Shown: positions 1-12,300, counted from the first letter of the stretch. The stretch: 64,000 nt of DNA from Phascolarctos cinereus (GCF_002099425.1 NW_018343982.1:5677501-5741500), one strand, 5' to 3'. Numbers and translations are program-made. Notes: generated from the letters alone by a model not told the origin.

Positions 1-544
1 AATAAAAAGAGAAAAGGTAAGATAGTCTCAGTTTTCAGGCTTGCATTCTAGTTGTTAACTAGACTTTAACTAACGACACATAAAAGAAAAGCATGCTGAA
101 TGGCAGATATATGGCAAGGCCAGGGTCCTTAGGCTATGTCAGTAGGTCAGATGATGGTGCAGGGTGTAGAGGTAAAGCAAGACAATAAATGGTCCTGCAC
201 AGTCTGGAGGTCCTGCCTCTTGCCAGAAGGTAAGAAGAGAGAGGGTTGGTGGTATCCACCTCCTTCAAGGCCTGTGAGCAGTCAAGCAGCCTTGATGGGT
301 TCTGAAATCTCTGGCCAGGGAAGAATTCTCTGAGTACACACTCAGGGATAAGCATTTGAGCATTAAATAAATATATTCAGGGATAGGGATGAGAACTTAA
401 CCTCTCATTTTATTAGCATAGAGAATTCTTTCTACCAATGTAAGTCAATGCCATTTCTTCCACTCATAGTCTTAGTTGCCTGAGACATTAAGTTCGTTGC
501 CTGGGATCACACAGCCAGTATATGTTAGAAGAGGGGGAAGGAAA

Positions 545-690
545 AGGGAATAAGCATTTATATAATACCTACTAGGTACTGTGCTAAGCACTTTACAAAT
601 ATTATTTCATTTGGTCCTCACAACTTTCTGAGGTAGGTGCTGTTATTATCCCCATTTTACAGTTAGGGAAATTGACTGGCTTCCTAACTA
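545..690 (-). mobile_element. MIR/MAR-type SINE
   Basis: TACTGTGCTAAGCACTTTAC, TTTGGTCCTCACAAC and TATCCCCATTTTACAG in MIR - strand order. Confidence 0.75.
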
Positions 691-924
691 GTACACCATA
701 CTTTATCTTGGGTTTAATAACAAGTATGTGTATAAGGCTTGATAGTAATCAATAACAGTCCAAATAGTAGATAGTGGCTGTTTTGATGTTTGTTCCCAAC
801 TCAATAGGCTGAAGATTGTTTTCAAAGAGTGCCACATATAGCCCATAAGCATGTCCTTCTGAGAATGTGAAATTGTAACTCTATTAAAAAAATCAGTCCA
901 GAATGAAAGGGCCTTAGCTATAGT

Positions 925-1335
925 CTAAACGTACTCCCTTATTTTGTGGAGTTTTCATGTTGATTGACTGGTCCAAGGTCACACAAGGCTAACTAAAAGC
1001 AGAATCTGGATTAGAAACTAAGTGTCCTGATTTTCAAATGTTCATATCAATATACTATGCTGCCCTTTTATTTGTGATCATACCCAGCGTTCTACCTGTC
1101 TTCCTTGCTATCTCATTGTTTCTCTTCTCCCTGAGCATCGTGCTATGAAAAATTTTCTGTCATCAGTAATAAAGAGGACAAAGTGGATAAAAAAAGTCCA
1201 GTAAGATGTCATGGGGAAGTAGGTGGAACACTGAACTGAGAACCTGGATTTGTCTGACACAGACTAGCTGCCGAGTCATTTTGCCTCAGCTTTCTCATCT
1301 GGAAGATAAGGATTTGAATTAGAAATATCAAAGAT
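925..1335. mobile_element. Two MIR fragments in opposite orientation
   Basis: 925-1075 (GTCCAAGGTCACACAAGGC) is - strand. 1215-1335 (CATTTTGCCTCAGCTTTCTC) is + strand. Confidence 0.55.
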
Positions 1336-1414
1336 AACTGGTAACCTGACATTTTCTGAAATCTCAGCTTCATTTTCCTAAAAAATTTGAATTGAATAAA
1401 GTTTTGAAGTAAAA

Positions 1415-1415
<1 letters not shown>

Positions 1416-1459
<44 letters not shown>
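1416..1459. repeat. (GT)n microsatellite
   Basis: About 22 uninterrupted GT units. Confidence 0.98.
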
Positions 1460-1460
<1 letters not shown>

Positions 1461-1933
1461 CTTAAAGAACTGGAATAAAATAAAAGAGCGTTGATTTTTG
1501 TGTTGATAATATTCTAGGTATTTTCTAGAAATAGAATGGTAAGTAATTTATAGAAATTAGATATATAAAGAAATTATATTAGAAATAGAAGAGTTAATAA
1601 CCTAGCATTTAGAGCAGTGGTATCTAAAGGGAGAGCCATGGCTTGACCCCAAAAGGGGGATAATCACCCAATCAAAGGGTGAAGAGATGGATCACATACC
1701 ACACTCCATTACATAGTTAATTGTAGGTTTATCTTGAATGCAACTATATCACTACCACTCCTTTTAACATTCCCCTATTCAGTCCCTTCCCATAGGCTGA
1801 GAATATAACTTATACTGACACAGGCACTTTAGCAGCTGTATAGGCAAATTCCTCCATCCTAACACTATGTTCTTCACCACTGGGGTTGGGTTCTGCTCTC
1901 TGGGAAAGTGGCCAGTGAGTAATTCTTCCATCA

Positions 1934-1942
1934 CGCGCGCGT

Positions 1943-1984
<42 letters not shown>
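1934..1984. repeat. (CG)n(CA)n microsatellite
   Basis: Short CG alternation (CACGCGCGCGTGC) leading into about 20 AC units: alternating purine-pyrimidine throughout. Confidence 0.97.
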
Positions 1985-1986
<2 letters not shown>

Positions 1987-2189
1987 TTTTGGTGGGAAAG
2001 AGTAAACACAGAATAAGCAGTCATGGATAGGTTGCAACACATTATCTTCTCCCCAAACTTCTTCCAGATGTCTCATTTCTCTGGAGGGAACCATCATTCT
2101 TCCAGTCCCTTAGGTTCTCACCTTCATCTTTATCCTTGATTCTTCGTTTAATTGAAATTGCCCTCTTCAGAGTTGCTTAATTGTTGTCT

Positions 2190-3120
2190 GATTTTTTTTT
2201 CCTGTTCACCTTTCAGCAGTATTTCACACTGTTAACCACCCTCTTCTGGATGCCTACTCTCTCCTCTCTGGGTTGTCCCAACATGGCTCACTCTTGGTTC
2301 TTCTCCTAATTGGAGGAGTCTATCCCTATTTCTCTAGTCACATAGCCACCATCCTGGTTCAGATTTATTACCTCTTACTTAGACTATTACAATAGCTTCC
2401 TAACTGGTTTCCTAGCCTCGAATCACTTCTCAGTCTCTTACTAGATTACCATTTATATCACACCCCTGATTGTAGGTGTACTCAAAGTCTCTGTTCTGGG
2501 CTCTCATATTTTTCTATACTTTCTCACCTAATAACTTCATCAACTCTCATGGAGCTTAATTATCATTTTTATGCAGCTGATTCTCTGATCTAAAAATTCA
2601 GCCTAGTCTCTCCTGAGCTCCAGTCTCACAACATGAACTGCTTATTGGACATTTCTAATTGGATGTCTCATAGACATTTCAAACACATGTCCAAAACAAA
2701 AAGCGTTATCTTTTTCCTCAAGTCTGTACATTCTCTGAACTTTCCTGTTCTGAAGTTTCTGAACTAACATCACTCAGGTTCTCAGTATTGGTATTCTCTT
2801 TTTCTCCTCACCCCATATATTTGATTAGTTGCCAAATCTTTTGATTTCTACCTCAGCAATATCTCTGACATCTGTCTCTATTTCTCTATTCCTATAGCCA
2901 CCATCCTAGTTCAGATTTATTACTTCTCACCTAGACTATTACAATAACCTCCTAACTGGTCTCCCTGCCTCAAATCTTTCGCCACTCCAATCTATCTGCA
3001 CAGCCACCAAAGCAATCTTCCTGAAGTATACCTCACATCCCTACTCAGTAAAGTCCAGTGGTTCTCTATTATCTCTAGGATCAAGTAATATTTCATCTTT
3101 ATCTTATCCCTTTTACTTTC
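2190..3120 (+). mobile_element. L2 LINE fragment with an internal displaced duplicate
   Basis: L2 reverse-transcriptase wording at the start (TTTCACACTGTTAACCACCC, the FDTVDH motif in decayed form) and L2 3' wording after 2880. A piece of about 100 bp occurs twice, at 2326-2425 and 2878-2976. Confidence 0.75.
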
Positions 3121-3579
3121 AGTTTTTGTATGAGTTTTGTAACATTTAATTATCAATATAGTAGTAAATGTATATAACTTATTAATAAATATGTGTGTTG
3201 AGCTACACGAACAAAAAAATTTTATTTATTTATTTTGTAGGTGTACATAACCAAAAAAATTTGGAGACCACTGAAATAGATGATGAGTGCCATTTGGTCT
3301 TGGAGAAAGTGTATTGCTTACCAGTAGTCTCTTCTATATCTAAGTCTATTGTCAGTTTTCTTAGCAATAGTTTCTCCTTTGCACCTGATTTGTTAGTAAT
3401 ATTCTATACAACTTGCATTAATAGCATGTTAGTAGACAATGCCATGAGCAAAATTAAGATTGTGTTGAAATTAAATGTTAGATCACGTTTATGTGCTGTT
3501 CATATCCTCAGATACTTTCAATCGTATTCATTAAACATTGAGGGTTGTTTTCTTCCTGTCCTGATATTCTAGCTATTGG

Positions 3580-4530
3580 ATCCCTTAATTGTCAAATTTA
3601 ATGGCCTTTTCTCAAATTTCATCCTTTTGATCTGTCTTCAGTGTTTAACACTGTTGACCATCCTTTCTTTCTCAGTTCTCTATCTAGGTGTTAATGATGC
3701 TGCTATCTCTTTATTCTTTTTTTTGTCTTGTTCCATGTCAGTCTCCTTTACTATATCATCAGCCACATCAAACTCCTTAGGCCTTGTTTTGTGCCTTCCT
3801 CTGTTCTTTCTTTTTCACATATACTCCTACTTAAGGACCTCCTTAATCATCACCTCTTTGAAAATGACTCTCAGATTTATAGATCTAGCTTTAATCTCTC
3901 TCCTGAGTTCTAGTCTCACATTACCAATGGACTCTTGGATATTTTGAAATGGTTGTCTTGATAGATATAGGTATCTCAAACTCAGCATGTCCAGAACAGT
4001 TCTCTTTCTTTCTTCCCTCAGAACACACCCTTCTTCCAAATTTCCCTATTTCTCTTAAGGGCACCACCATCAATCATTCCATTCACTTTGGTTTGAAACC
4101 ATATTGTCATCCCCAACTCCTCATTCCCACACACCCCACACATTGAAGTATTTACCACATATTGTCATTTCTACTTTCATAATATTTCTCACAGCCAGCC
4201 CCTTCTCTATGCTCACGATTACAAACCCATTTCAAACTTTGATCACATATCTCCTGGACCAGGGGTGGGGAACCTATGGCCTCAAGGCCACATGTGGCCC
4301 TCTAGGTCCTCAGGTGCAGCCCTTTGGCTGAATTCAAACTTCATAGAACAAATATCCTTAATAAAAGGATTTGTTCTGTAAACCTTAAACTCAGTCAAAA
4401 AGGCACACCCGGGAACCTAGAAAGCCACATGTGACCCCGAGGCATTAGGTTCCTCACTCCTGTCCTGGACTATTGCAATAGTGTCCTAATTGATCTCTCT
4501 GCGTAAATATCTTCACACGCAGTCCAAAAA
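3580..4530 (+). mobile_element. L2 LINE fragment hosting a MITE
   Basis: Decayed L2 RT (TGTTTAACACTGTTGACCATC) to TATTGCAATAGTGTCCTAA. Interrupted at 4260-4462 by the hAT-like MITE; removing the MITE and one target copy restores continuous L2 wording. Confidence 0.78.
4260..4462. mobile_element. Palindromic hAT-like MITE, full length
   Basis: 203 bp, beginning CAGGGGTGGGGAACCTATGG and ending with the imperfect complement TAGGTTCCTCACTCCTG; the two halves fold back on each other. Flanked by a perfect 8-bp target duplication, TCCTGGAC (4252-4259 and 4463-4470), as hAT transposases make. It sits inside an L2 LINE. No coding capacity. Confidence 0.88.
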
Positions 4531-5339
4531 AGGAACAGTAGTAATGAAAGCTTCCTTACATCTTATAGATGTAAATAATGGCTATTCTATCATTCAAGCT
4601 CTGATTTTGTGAGTTTTATCTATTTCAGCTTTTACTGATCTCTATTGTTAACTTCATTCTCCTTCACTCTCAATGATATTTGAAAGCAATGATCAATAAT
4701 TGGAAGCAGCTTGTCTGTTAAGTTTTAATTAACCCTGGAGATGTAACTTTTCAGCTAGTAAAAAGCAGTTTGGGGTATTTTCAATGTTTTCATTATTTCA
4801 CAATTTGAGGAGAAAATTACTCAGCAAATCAAAATTTGTGTTTTTTAAGTTAAAGTATGCTGCTCTTACATCTTGGCATAATTTTTTTGTATATTGTTTT
4901 ATTTGTGGAACAATAGGCCTTGTAATTGAAAGAATGGCCATTTCATTGCTTATATTTCAGCTAGAATCTGCCAAGAATTTTAAATTGGGAAAGACTTTTC
5001 ATAAGGAGCAACTTTTTGTAAGAAAATTTAGCATTCACATTCTCAGCACAGAAATGCTTACCATATTCATTTGGAAGGAGCTTTGCAATAACAAAATAAG
5101 TTAAGATAGTGGTTAGTGGTCACTAAAGGCATTTCATAAGCTGTCAAAGATGTATTTCTACTCTAAACTCAAAAATAGCTGCTAAGGGAAAAGGATCTCA
5201 CCATTGCTTTGGGCAAGAGAGAAGAAACAAAGCTCTGCTCCTAGTGCTTGCACAGTTGAGAATCCTTCCAAACTCTTCTTCCTTGAAATCCATGCCTACT
5301 AATTGCGATGGCGAATGTGTCCTTTTTAAACTTAACTGT

Positions 5340-5575
5340 TAAAAATAAACTGCTTTGCCACATCCTAAACCTTTTTCTGATTTCACTTAAGTTTTAAACT
5401 CTCACCCCCTCCTCAAATTACCTTCTGTTTAGTTATTTCAATACCATATTCTCCCCTCTACCATTAAAACATAAATTATTTGAGGGGCAGTTACTGTTTT
5501 ATTTTTGTAACTTCAGCACCAAGTGTTGTGTTTTGTGCACATGTAGAAACAATAAATGTTTGTTGACTTGAATTT
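5340..5575 (+). mobile_element. L2 3' tail fragment
   Basis: Ends in CAATAAATGTTTGTTGACTT, the L2 tail wording, after TTATTTGAGGGGCAGTTACTG. Confidence 0.55.
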
Positions 5576-5649
5576 CTTGGAGGCAGTTTTGAGCAAAGGG
5601 TGGGACATATGTGGAAAAAAATAGCAGTAGATTTGTCTGAAGACTTGGG

Positions 5650-5760
5650 ACCAAATCTGAGCTCTGTTACTTTTTTCCAAGGTGGCACATCACTCCCCCT
5701 TCTCCAGACCTCATCTGTAAAATGAGAGTGTTAGATTAGGCGATAGTATAATGTCTATTC
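5650..5760 (+). mobile_element. MIR fragment
   Basis: AAATCTGAGCTCTGTTAC then CTCATCTGTAAAATGAG in MIR order. Confidence 0.55.
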
Positions 5761-6789
5761 TAATTTTAGATCCTATTAACAACAGCTTCTGGATCTTTAG
5801 CTTCCTATTTATAGAGGAGAAGGAATAGTATCGATTTAAAAATAGCAAAAAGACCCTCAAATTTACTGTCATCTAGAAGAGGGAGAAAGGGGACTGACAC
5901 GAATTAATGTTTCTGATGCTTATCTAAGCATTTGTCTAATGAGAACTTCCCACATGTGGAACATATGGAATGATTGGATCAAGGACAAAATGGCTGAGAA
6001 GTGCTCAGAAACCACCCAGAAAAACAAATCTCTCAAATGTATGTTCATTGAATCATAACATTTTCTTGGTTGGAAAGGACCTTAATAGAAAATTTAATCC
6101 AAAAATCTCCAACCAGTCAGTGATGACAAAATCAAACCAAGTCATTTGTGGGCTAGCAACAACCAATATGGAGCCCTACTTGCTAAATATATCCAAGAAA
6201 TGCTAGGAAGAGTTGTGTCAACAACAGCATAGCCTTCTCCCTATCATATGCAAAGTAAATCAGGAAACACTTCCCAACAGTTGCCAATGACAATCCATCT
6301 GACTGATTTATGGGTATTTTCAACATGGAAGGGGGCAGTGCTGACAGCTTCTTATTTCTTTCACTTCTTTGTCAGAGACTGATGCTCATTTTAATTGTTG
6401 TTCTATACATGTACAGAAGCAGGCTTATACCATCACCACCATTGTCATTCCTCTCTCTCCCAATTCCTCAGTTATTTTCACTTTAGGAAAATGATGTAAA
6501 TCACCTGCTGAAAAATATTGAGGACCCCTGATTTAGTTCAACTCCTTTAAATAACTAACTAGATAATAACTAGAACTAAAGTCTAGAGGGTTTAAGTGAT
6601 ATAGTGGTAAGTTAGTAGCAAAGCTAGAATTTGGTATGTAAGTGTTGAAGCCTTACAGAGTAGTGTAAAACACAGACTTTTGACAATATAAAATACCCAT
6701 TCTTATTAAAAACACTAGAAAGCATAGAAATAAATGGAGCTTTTCTTTAAATGGTAAGTAGTATCTAAAACCAAGAGCTATTATCTGAA

Positions 6790-7560
6790 ATGATTACAAA
6801 CTAGAAGCATTTCCAACAAGAAGAGAGTTTAAGCAAAGATGTCCATTATCATTATTATTATTCAATATTGTACTAAAATTCTGGCTACAGCAATAAGACA
6901 GTAAAAAGAAAGTAAAGGAATAAGCATGATCAATGAGGAAACAAAATTATCACTTTTTGCAGATGATATGAAAGTATACTTAGAGAATTCTAGAAGTTCA
7001 CTATAAAGAATCAAGTAAGCACAGTGTTTGATCAACCCAAAGATCCATTTATTAGGGCACAAACTTGTTATTTGACAAAAACTGCTGGGAAAACTGGGAA
7101 GAAATCTGGCAGAAACTAGGGATAGACCAACATCTCACACTGTATGCCAAGATAAGCTCAAAATGGACACATGATTTAGATATAAAGGATGATATAAGCA
7201 AAATAGGGGAATATGGAAGAAATTACCTATTAGATCTATGGCTAGAGGAAGAGTTTAGAGATAGAGCAAGAGACAGAGAGATTCACTAGGGGCAAAATGG
7301 ATAATTTTGGCTACATAAAATTGAAAAGTTTTTGCACAAACAAAAGTAATGCAGCTAAAATTGGAAGGAAAAGTAGGAAACTAGGAAAATTTTGTAGCCA
7401 GTTTCTTTGAAAAAGGTTTTATTTCTCAAATATATAAAGAACCGAGCCACAACTCCAAAAGATTCATGATATAAAATGCTGTCCACCTCCAGAGAGAGAA
7501 CTGATGGACTCAAAGTGCTGATTGAAACATATATTTTTCCTTTTTAAAGTTTTCTTGCTT
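6790..7560 (+). mobile_element. L1 LINE remnant, + strand, with internal loss
   Basis: The RT part near 6940-6990 decodes to the L1 FADDM block (TTTTTGCAGATGATATG). 7065-7289 reads WENWEEIWQKLGIDQHLT, the L1 ORF2 C-terminal region, followed by KMDNFGYIKLKSFC-like wording, then a jump to 3' UTR sequence (TCCACCTCCAGAGAGAGAAC). Degenerate. Confidence 0.8.
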
Positions 7561-7679
7561 TTTTCCCCCCAATCACATCTAATGCAGAGATATGTTTTGC
7601 AATGTTTGTTTTAAATTTGGCTGAATCTTTTATTCTGAATTTAGACATTTCATTGTAAATATAACTTCAAATATATTTT

Positions 7680-8668
7680 TTTAAAATTTATTTTATCAGC
7701 AATCACTGCCATAAGCATTTGAGTTTTAAATTTTTCTCCCCCCTCCTTCCCCAAGACAGCATGCATTTTGATGTAGACTATACGTATATATTCCTATTAT
7801 ATGTATTTTCACATTAGTGATGTTGTAAGGAATAATTAGAACCAATAGGAGGAGCCACAAGAAAGAGAAAACAAAACAAAACACAAGAAAAAATAACAAA
7901 TAGTACGCTTCAATCTGCATTCAAACTCCATAGTTCTTTCTTTGGATGTAGATAGCATTTTCCATAATGAGACCTTTGGAGATGTCTTAGATCCTTGCAT
8001 TGCTGAGAAGGACTAAGTCTGTCAACATTAGTCCTTGCGCAACATGGCTGTTACTGTGTACAACATTCTCTTGGTTCTGCTCACTTCACTCAGCATCAGT
8101 CCATCCAAGTGTTTCTAGGTTTTTCTGGAGTCCACCTGCTCATCATTTCTTATAGCACAATAGTATTCCATTACATTCATATGCCACAGCTTGTGCAGCC
8201 ATTCCCCAATTGATGGGCATCCCCTCAATTTCCAATTCTTTGACACCACAGAAAGAGCTGTTATTAACATTTTTGCACATGTGGGTCCTTTTCCCGTTTT
8301 TTATGATCTCTTTGGGATATAGCCCTAGAAGTGCTATTGCTGGGTCAAAGGGTATACACATTTTTATATCCCTTTGGGTATAGTTCCAAACTGCTGGCCA
8401 AAATGGTTAGATCATTTTGCAACTCCACCAACAATGTATTAGTGTTCCAATTTTCCCACATCTTCTCCAACATTTCTCATTTTCCTGTTTTATCATGTTG
8501 GCCAATCTGATAGGTGTGATGTGGTACCTCAGAGTTGTTTTGATTTGCATTTCTCTAATCAATAGTGATTTAGAGCATTTTTTCATATGACTATAGATGG
8601 CTTTAATTTCTTCATCTGAGAGCTGCCTGTTCATATCCTTTGACCATTTATCAATTAGGGAATGACTT
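7680..8668 (-). mobile_element. L1 LINE 3' end, - strand
   Basis: On the - strand, 8676-8407 reads as L1 ORF2 C-terminus (SLIDKWSKDMNRQLSDEE, then KKCSKSLLIREMQIKTTLRY and GKIGTLIHCWW), followed by DPAIALLGLYPKEI and the 3' UTR. 5'-truncated and broken. Its orientation is opposite to the neighbouring L1 at 6790-7560. Confidence 0.9.
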
Positions 8669-8884
8669 GTATGCAATATATTTTGTATTTATGTATATAA
8701 CGGGTATCATATTTCTTGCCTTCTCAATGGATGGGGGAGGGGGTGAAGAAAGGAAGAAATTTTTTTTAAAGAATAAAACAAGTCATTTAAAGCAAGGGAA
8801 ATAACCTCATCACACTTGGGTTCTTTCTATTTATTTAAAGGTATATTTAAGACAGTTATTTTAGAACTTCAAGATAACCTAACA

Positions 8885-9015
8885 TTAAATGAAGGAATAA
8901 AAAAACATGTGAAGCACTTACTATGTATTAAACACTGAACTAAGCACTGGAGGTACAAATATAAAAGTTAAAATGACCCTGCCCTCAAGGACCTTTATTC
9001 TAATAAGGGGAGAAC
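8885..9015 (-). mobile_element. Therian SINE fragment (MIR/THER-like)
   Basis: AAGCACTTACTATGTATT, then CTAAGCACTGGAGGTAC and CTGCCCTCAAGGACC. The same word order recurs at 11650-11800, 12360-12480, 21165-21260 and 33600-33730. Family name unsure. Confidence 0.55.
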
Positions 9016-9594
9016 ACACATATAGGAAAGTGATGGCCAGGAAGGAATATTTTGGTTTAGGAAGTCATGGGAATGGTGAGCAGAGCCATAGGGTGGTTGA
9101 TTTACACACCCTATCCAGTAGCAATTAAGCTTGAGATTAATTGATAAAGAATTAGGATCATATTTTGAGCAAATCAAGCAAATTATTTTGTCTAGAGATG
9201 CATAGAAAATTTTTTGATTTGAACTTAAATGATGTCCAAGGCAAGTTTAACCTTAGTCAAATATGATGTACCTTAATTTTCAATGCATTTTAATAACATT
9301 TTGCTAAAGGGGAACTTTTATTGTAGTCTTTTAGCTCTCCCCATATTTATTACAGGTCACTACGAGTAATGACTATACTTAATGTTTTTAGATATCAGTG
9401 ATTCTCAAATATTTGGGGTCTGTCAACAGCAGAATAAGAGATTCTATAACCATCTACTATATCTGCTAGTTTTTTACCCCTGGGGAAAAGTCCATGACAA
9501 TGAAATAGTATCAGGATTTTATTAAGTATCCTAAGTGCAATAATAAACCCACAGTAGCCACAAATGCACGGCTATTTTGTAATATAACTAACTT

Positions 9595-9725
9595 CAAAAG
9601 ATTATAGAGGAAGAAGGAAACCAAGGCTCTAAAAGGTTGGAACATATACAAGACAGAGTCTCAGGACTTAAACCTAAGTCTCCTGATTTCCAGGAAGGTG
9701 TTCTTTGCGCCATATGCTACTCTGT
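9595..9725 (-). mobile_element. MIR fragment
   Basis: GAAACCAAGGCTCTAAAAG, AACCTAAGTCTCCTGATTTC. Confidence 0.5.
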
Positions 9726-10080
9726 GGATTACAATTGTATTACAAGGATAGAATGGTGATATGGATAAGAGAGTGAAGTCAGAAAATATACATTCTAGAA
9801 CATAATCTAAAGGAATAGAAATATATGGATAGAGTTTAAATACTAACCTCACTAAACTTCATATATTAATAAATATTGCTAAATCTAATTCAAGTTCTTA
9901 CATTGCTTTAAGGAAAAACCTGTAACTTTTCAATATCCAAAGTGTGAGATAGCTTACATATGACAGTTTAATTTCTCCAGTACTTCATTGAGACTTGGTG
10001 TCAAATTTCCTTAAGTTCCTGCTTACAAATTATAAAAGACAAAGCATTAATTTATATTGCTCTCTCATTTCTTTCTTTGT

Positions 10081-10199
10081 CCTTCCTCCCTTCATCCCTC
10101 CTTCTTTTCTTTCTTTTCTTCCCTCATTCCCTCCCTCCTCCTTCCTTCCTTCCTTCCTTCATTCCTTCCTTCCTTCCTTCCTTCCTTCCTTCCTTTTTC
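10081..10199. repeat. (CCTT)n low-complexity tract
   Basis: Long pyrimidine tract, becoming regular TTCC repeats from about 10140. Confidence 0.97.
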
Positions 10200-10611
10200 T
10201 TCAAGGACAGTTGCTTGTCAACTTCATACAATTTTTTGGTTCTATACTTTTTTCTGTTCCATGTATTTAATTTCAGCTAGAACAAAAGTAGTCACTGTCC
10301 TTTATTTGGGCAGATAGGCAGGAGGCTAGGGTCTGTGGAAAAGCCAGTAATGATCTCTACCAATCAAGAGTTAAGTACAGTGGAGTCTATCACATCAGCA
10401 CATTTAACTTAATTTAATTCAATTATATCAATTGAGCAAAAGGAAAAAAAAACAATTTGACTAAATAGTACAGGTCTCTATTTTCATTCCACTCAGAATA
10501 TTTCCCAGAATGAATGTTGATAATAGACATGAACCTGCATGACTTCCATCTATCTCAGCTTCTATACGCCTTCCATTTTAGAACGTCATTTTCATCATAA
10601 AGATAAATAAG

Positions 10612-10715
10612 TCTCGTAATGAGATTTGTTCTGTGAAGTTTGGATTCAGTCAAGGGGCCGCACTTGAGGACCTAGAGGGCCACATGTGACCTCGACGCTA
10701 CAGGTTCCCCACTCC
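10612..10715. mobile_element. Half copy of the same MITE
   Basis: Only the right half is present: ATTTGTTCTGTGAAGTTTGG through GCCACATGTGACC to GGTTCCCCACTCC. The left half is absent. Confidence 0.8.
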
Positions 10716-10719
10716 AATT

Positions 10720-11340
10720 TAGACTGTCTTCATCAGAGTCTGGGGAGAGGTGGTCAAGGTGGTGGTGATGGTTGTTTGACTTGCCTAGCAATGGGACTTC
10801 CTATCTCCCCTCAGGGGATCTTGCTGCTTCAGCTAGGTGGGCCTGCCTACCTTGTTGGTAGGGATGGCTAACCCTTTCTCTGAGGAGTTACTTCCCCAAA
10901 TGAATACTGTGAGGGCTGGGCTGGAAGCAGGACAGATGATCTGGTTGTGGGGGCAGGGTGATGGGTGCTGCCACTGCCACAGCCCTTGTGCTTATCTACC
11001 TTTTGATGGCTCTTGGTCAGCAGTTATTTCTGGTTATAATGAGGAAGGCAGGCACTTCTCTGCAATGATTTCTCCCCTCAATAATAACTATGGGAGCTGG
11101 GCTGGAAGCAAGTCTAGTGGTTGGGGTGGGGCATACAGCTGTTCCCAGGGCTCTTGGGTTCAGGGTCCTGAGTTGTCTCTATCAGAGTCACCAGGGAGAT
11201 GGTGGTTAAGGTAGTTGTGGTCATCAAGAATCAGAACTACCCAAGCTGGAGGGAGACTAAATACTTCAATCCTGGGTATGAAATCAAGAGTCAGAGATGT
11301 CCAGGCATGGAAATGAAAGACTTTACATTAGAATTCCAGG
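10720..11340. repeat. GC-richer block with degenerate internal repeats
   Basis: GCTGGGCTGGAAGCA occurs at about 10916 and 11097. TCATCAGAGTC and CTATCAGAGTC recur about 449 bp apart, each followed by a GGTGGT-type stretch. Richer in G+C than its surroundings. A 125-codon open frame crosses it (10837-11214) but has no recognisable protein character. Confidence 0.5.
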
Positions 11341-11639
11341 CATTACAGTAGGGGTAGATGATATATCTTAATGTTACTGTAAGACAGCATTGGCTGGGGC
11401 AACATTAGGCATGCCATGCCAGTTTCTAATACAAAATATTTATAAACAGGAAACAAATTAATGCATAGTCTATTTTTTAAAGTTTTATAAAATCAGCCTA
11501 GACCATAGTAGACTTATTAGAGATCAGATTTTCTGAAATTCCTAGGCCTTTTTCTAAATTACCTTTGAAAAGCCTTTAAACAAACTTTTAAGGAAACAAG
11601 CTATTTTTTATTCTAAAGGTACATTTTAAAATTCACTTC

Positions 11640-11800
11640 AACAAACATCAAATGTCTCCTCTGTTTGTATAAGCGTTATGCCAGGTTCTAGGTGTATAAA
11701 AATTAAAAAGTAGAATAGCCTCATTTAAAATAAAATGTTTCTGTTCATAGTGGGGGTTGGCATGACATGGGTATATGAAGGTATATGACATGCACACAGA
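11640..11800 (-). mobile_element. Therian SINE fragment (MIR/THER-like)
   Basis: GTATAAGCGTTATGCCAGG then TAGAATAGCCTCA, diverged. Same type as 8885. Confidence 0.4.
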
Positions 11801-12139
11801 TAAGTAAAATACACAGTAGGATGTGATGGGGACAAAGGACAAATCATTTTTTGTAGAGGAAAAGCATACTTCAGCTGTGAGAATCAAAGAATGCTTTATA
11901 AAGAGCATGTGGTACCTGAACTAAGCCTTGAAGGAATAGGATTCAAGAAGGCAAAGGCGGGAAGGGCTTGGACCAATTCACAGAAGCAAGAGATGCCTGC
12001 TGAGTTCTGGGAACAGCTAGTACTTATTTTTAATTAGAGCTCCTCAGTGTCTTCTTCACAGTCCCACTTCTCTTCTCTCCTCCTATTCTGCTTAAACTTA
12101 GCCAGGCTCTCTTTCTCTTTTTTTTTTAAAATTTCTATT

Positions 12140-12300
12140 TTTTATCAACTTATAGCCTCATGGATTTAGAACCAGAAGGGGCATCAGAAACTATCTAATC
12201 CAATTTCTTCATTTAAAAGATGAGGAAAGTTACCCAGAATCACACAATGTCGTAAATGAGATTTGAAGCCATGTTCTGACTCCAGAGCCAGTTGGAATCA
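12140..12300 (-). mobile_element. MIR-type SINE
   Basis: ATTTAGAACCAGAAGGGGC, AAAAGATGAGGAAAGTTAC and CTGACTCCAGAGCC. Confidence 0.6.

Noticed and set aside
1934-1984. CpG island or Z-DNA control element
   Set aside because: Only a short CG alternation at the edge of a CA microsatellite; not an island.
3195-3947. Two adjacent open frames of 125 and 123 codons
   Set aside because: They lie largely in decayed L2 sequence and low-complexity T-rich DNA; the translation has no protein-like pattern.
8143-8676. Open frames with clear protein similarity on the - strand
   Set aside because: Real similarity, but to L1 ORF2; a broken LINE, not a host gene.
10057-10317. Serine/proline/phenylalanine-rich small proteins in three frames
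   Set aside because: Translation of the CCTT tract; repeats read in every frame.
10837-11214. 125-codon open frame on the + strand
   Set aside because: No recognisable domain, composition follows the local GC-richer repeat block, no splice or start context support.
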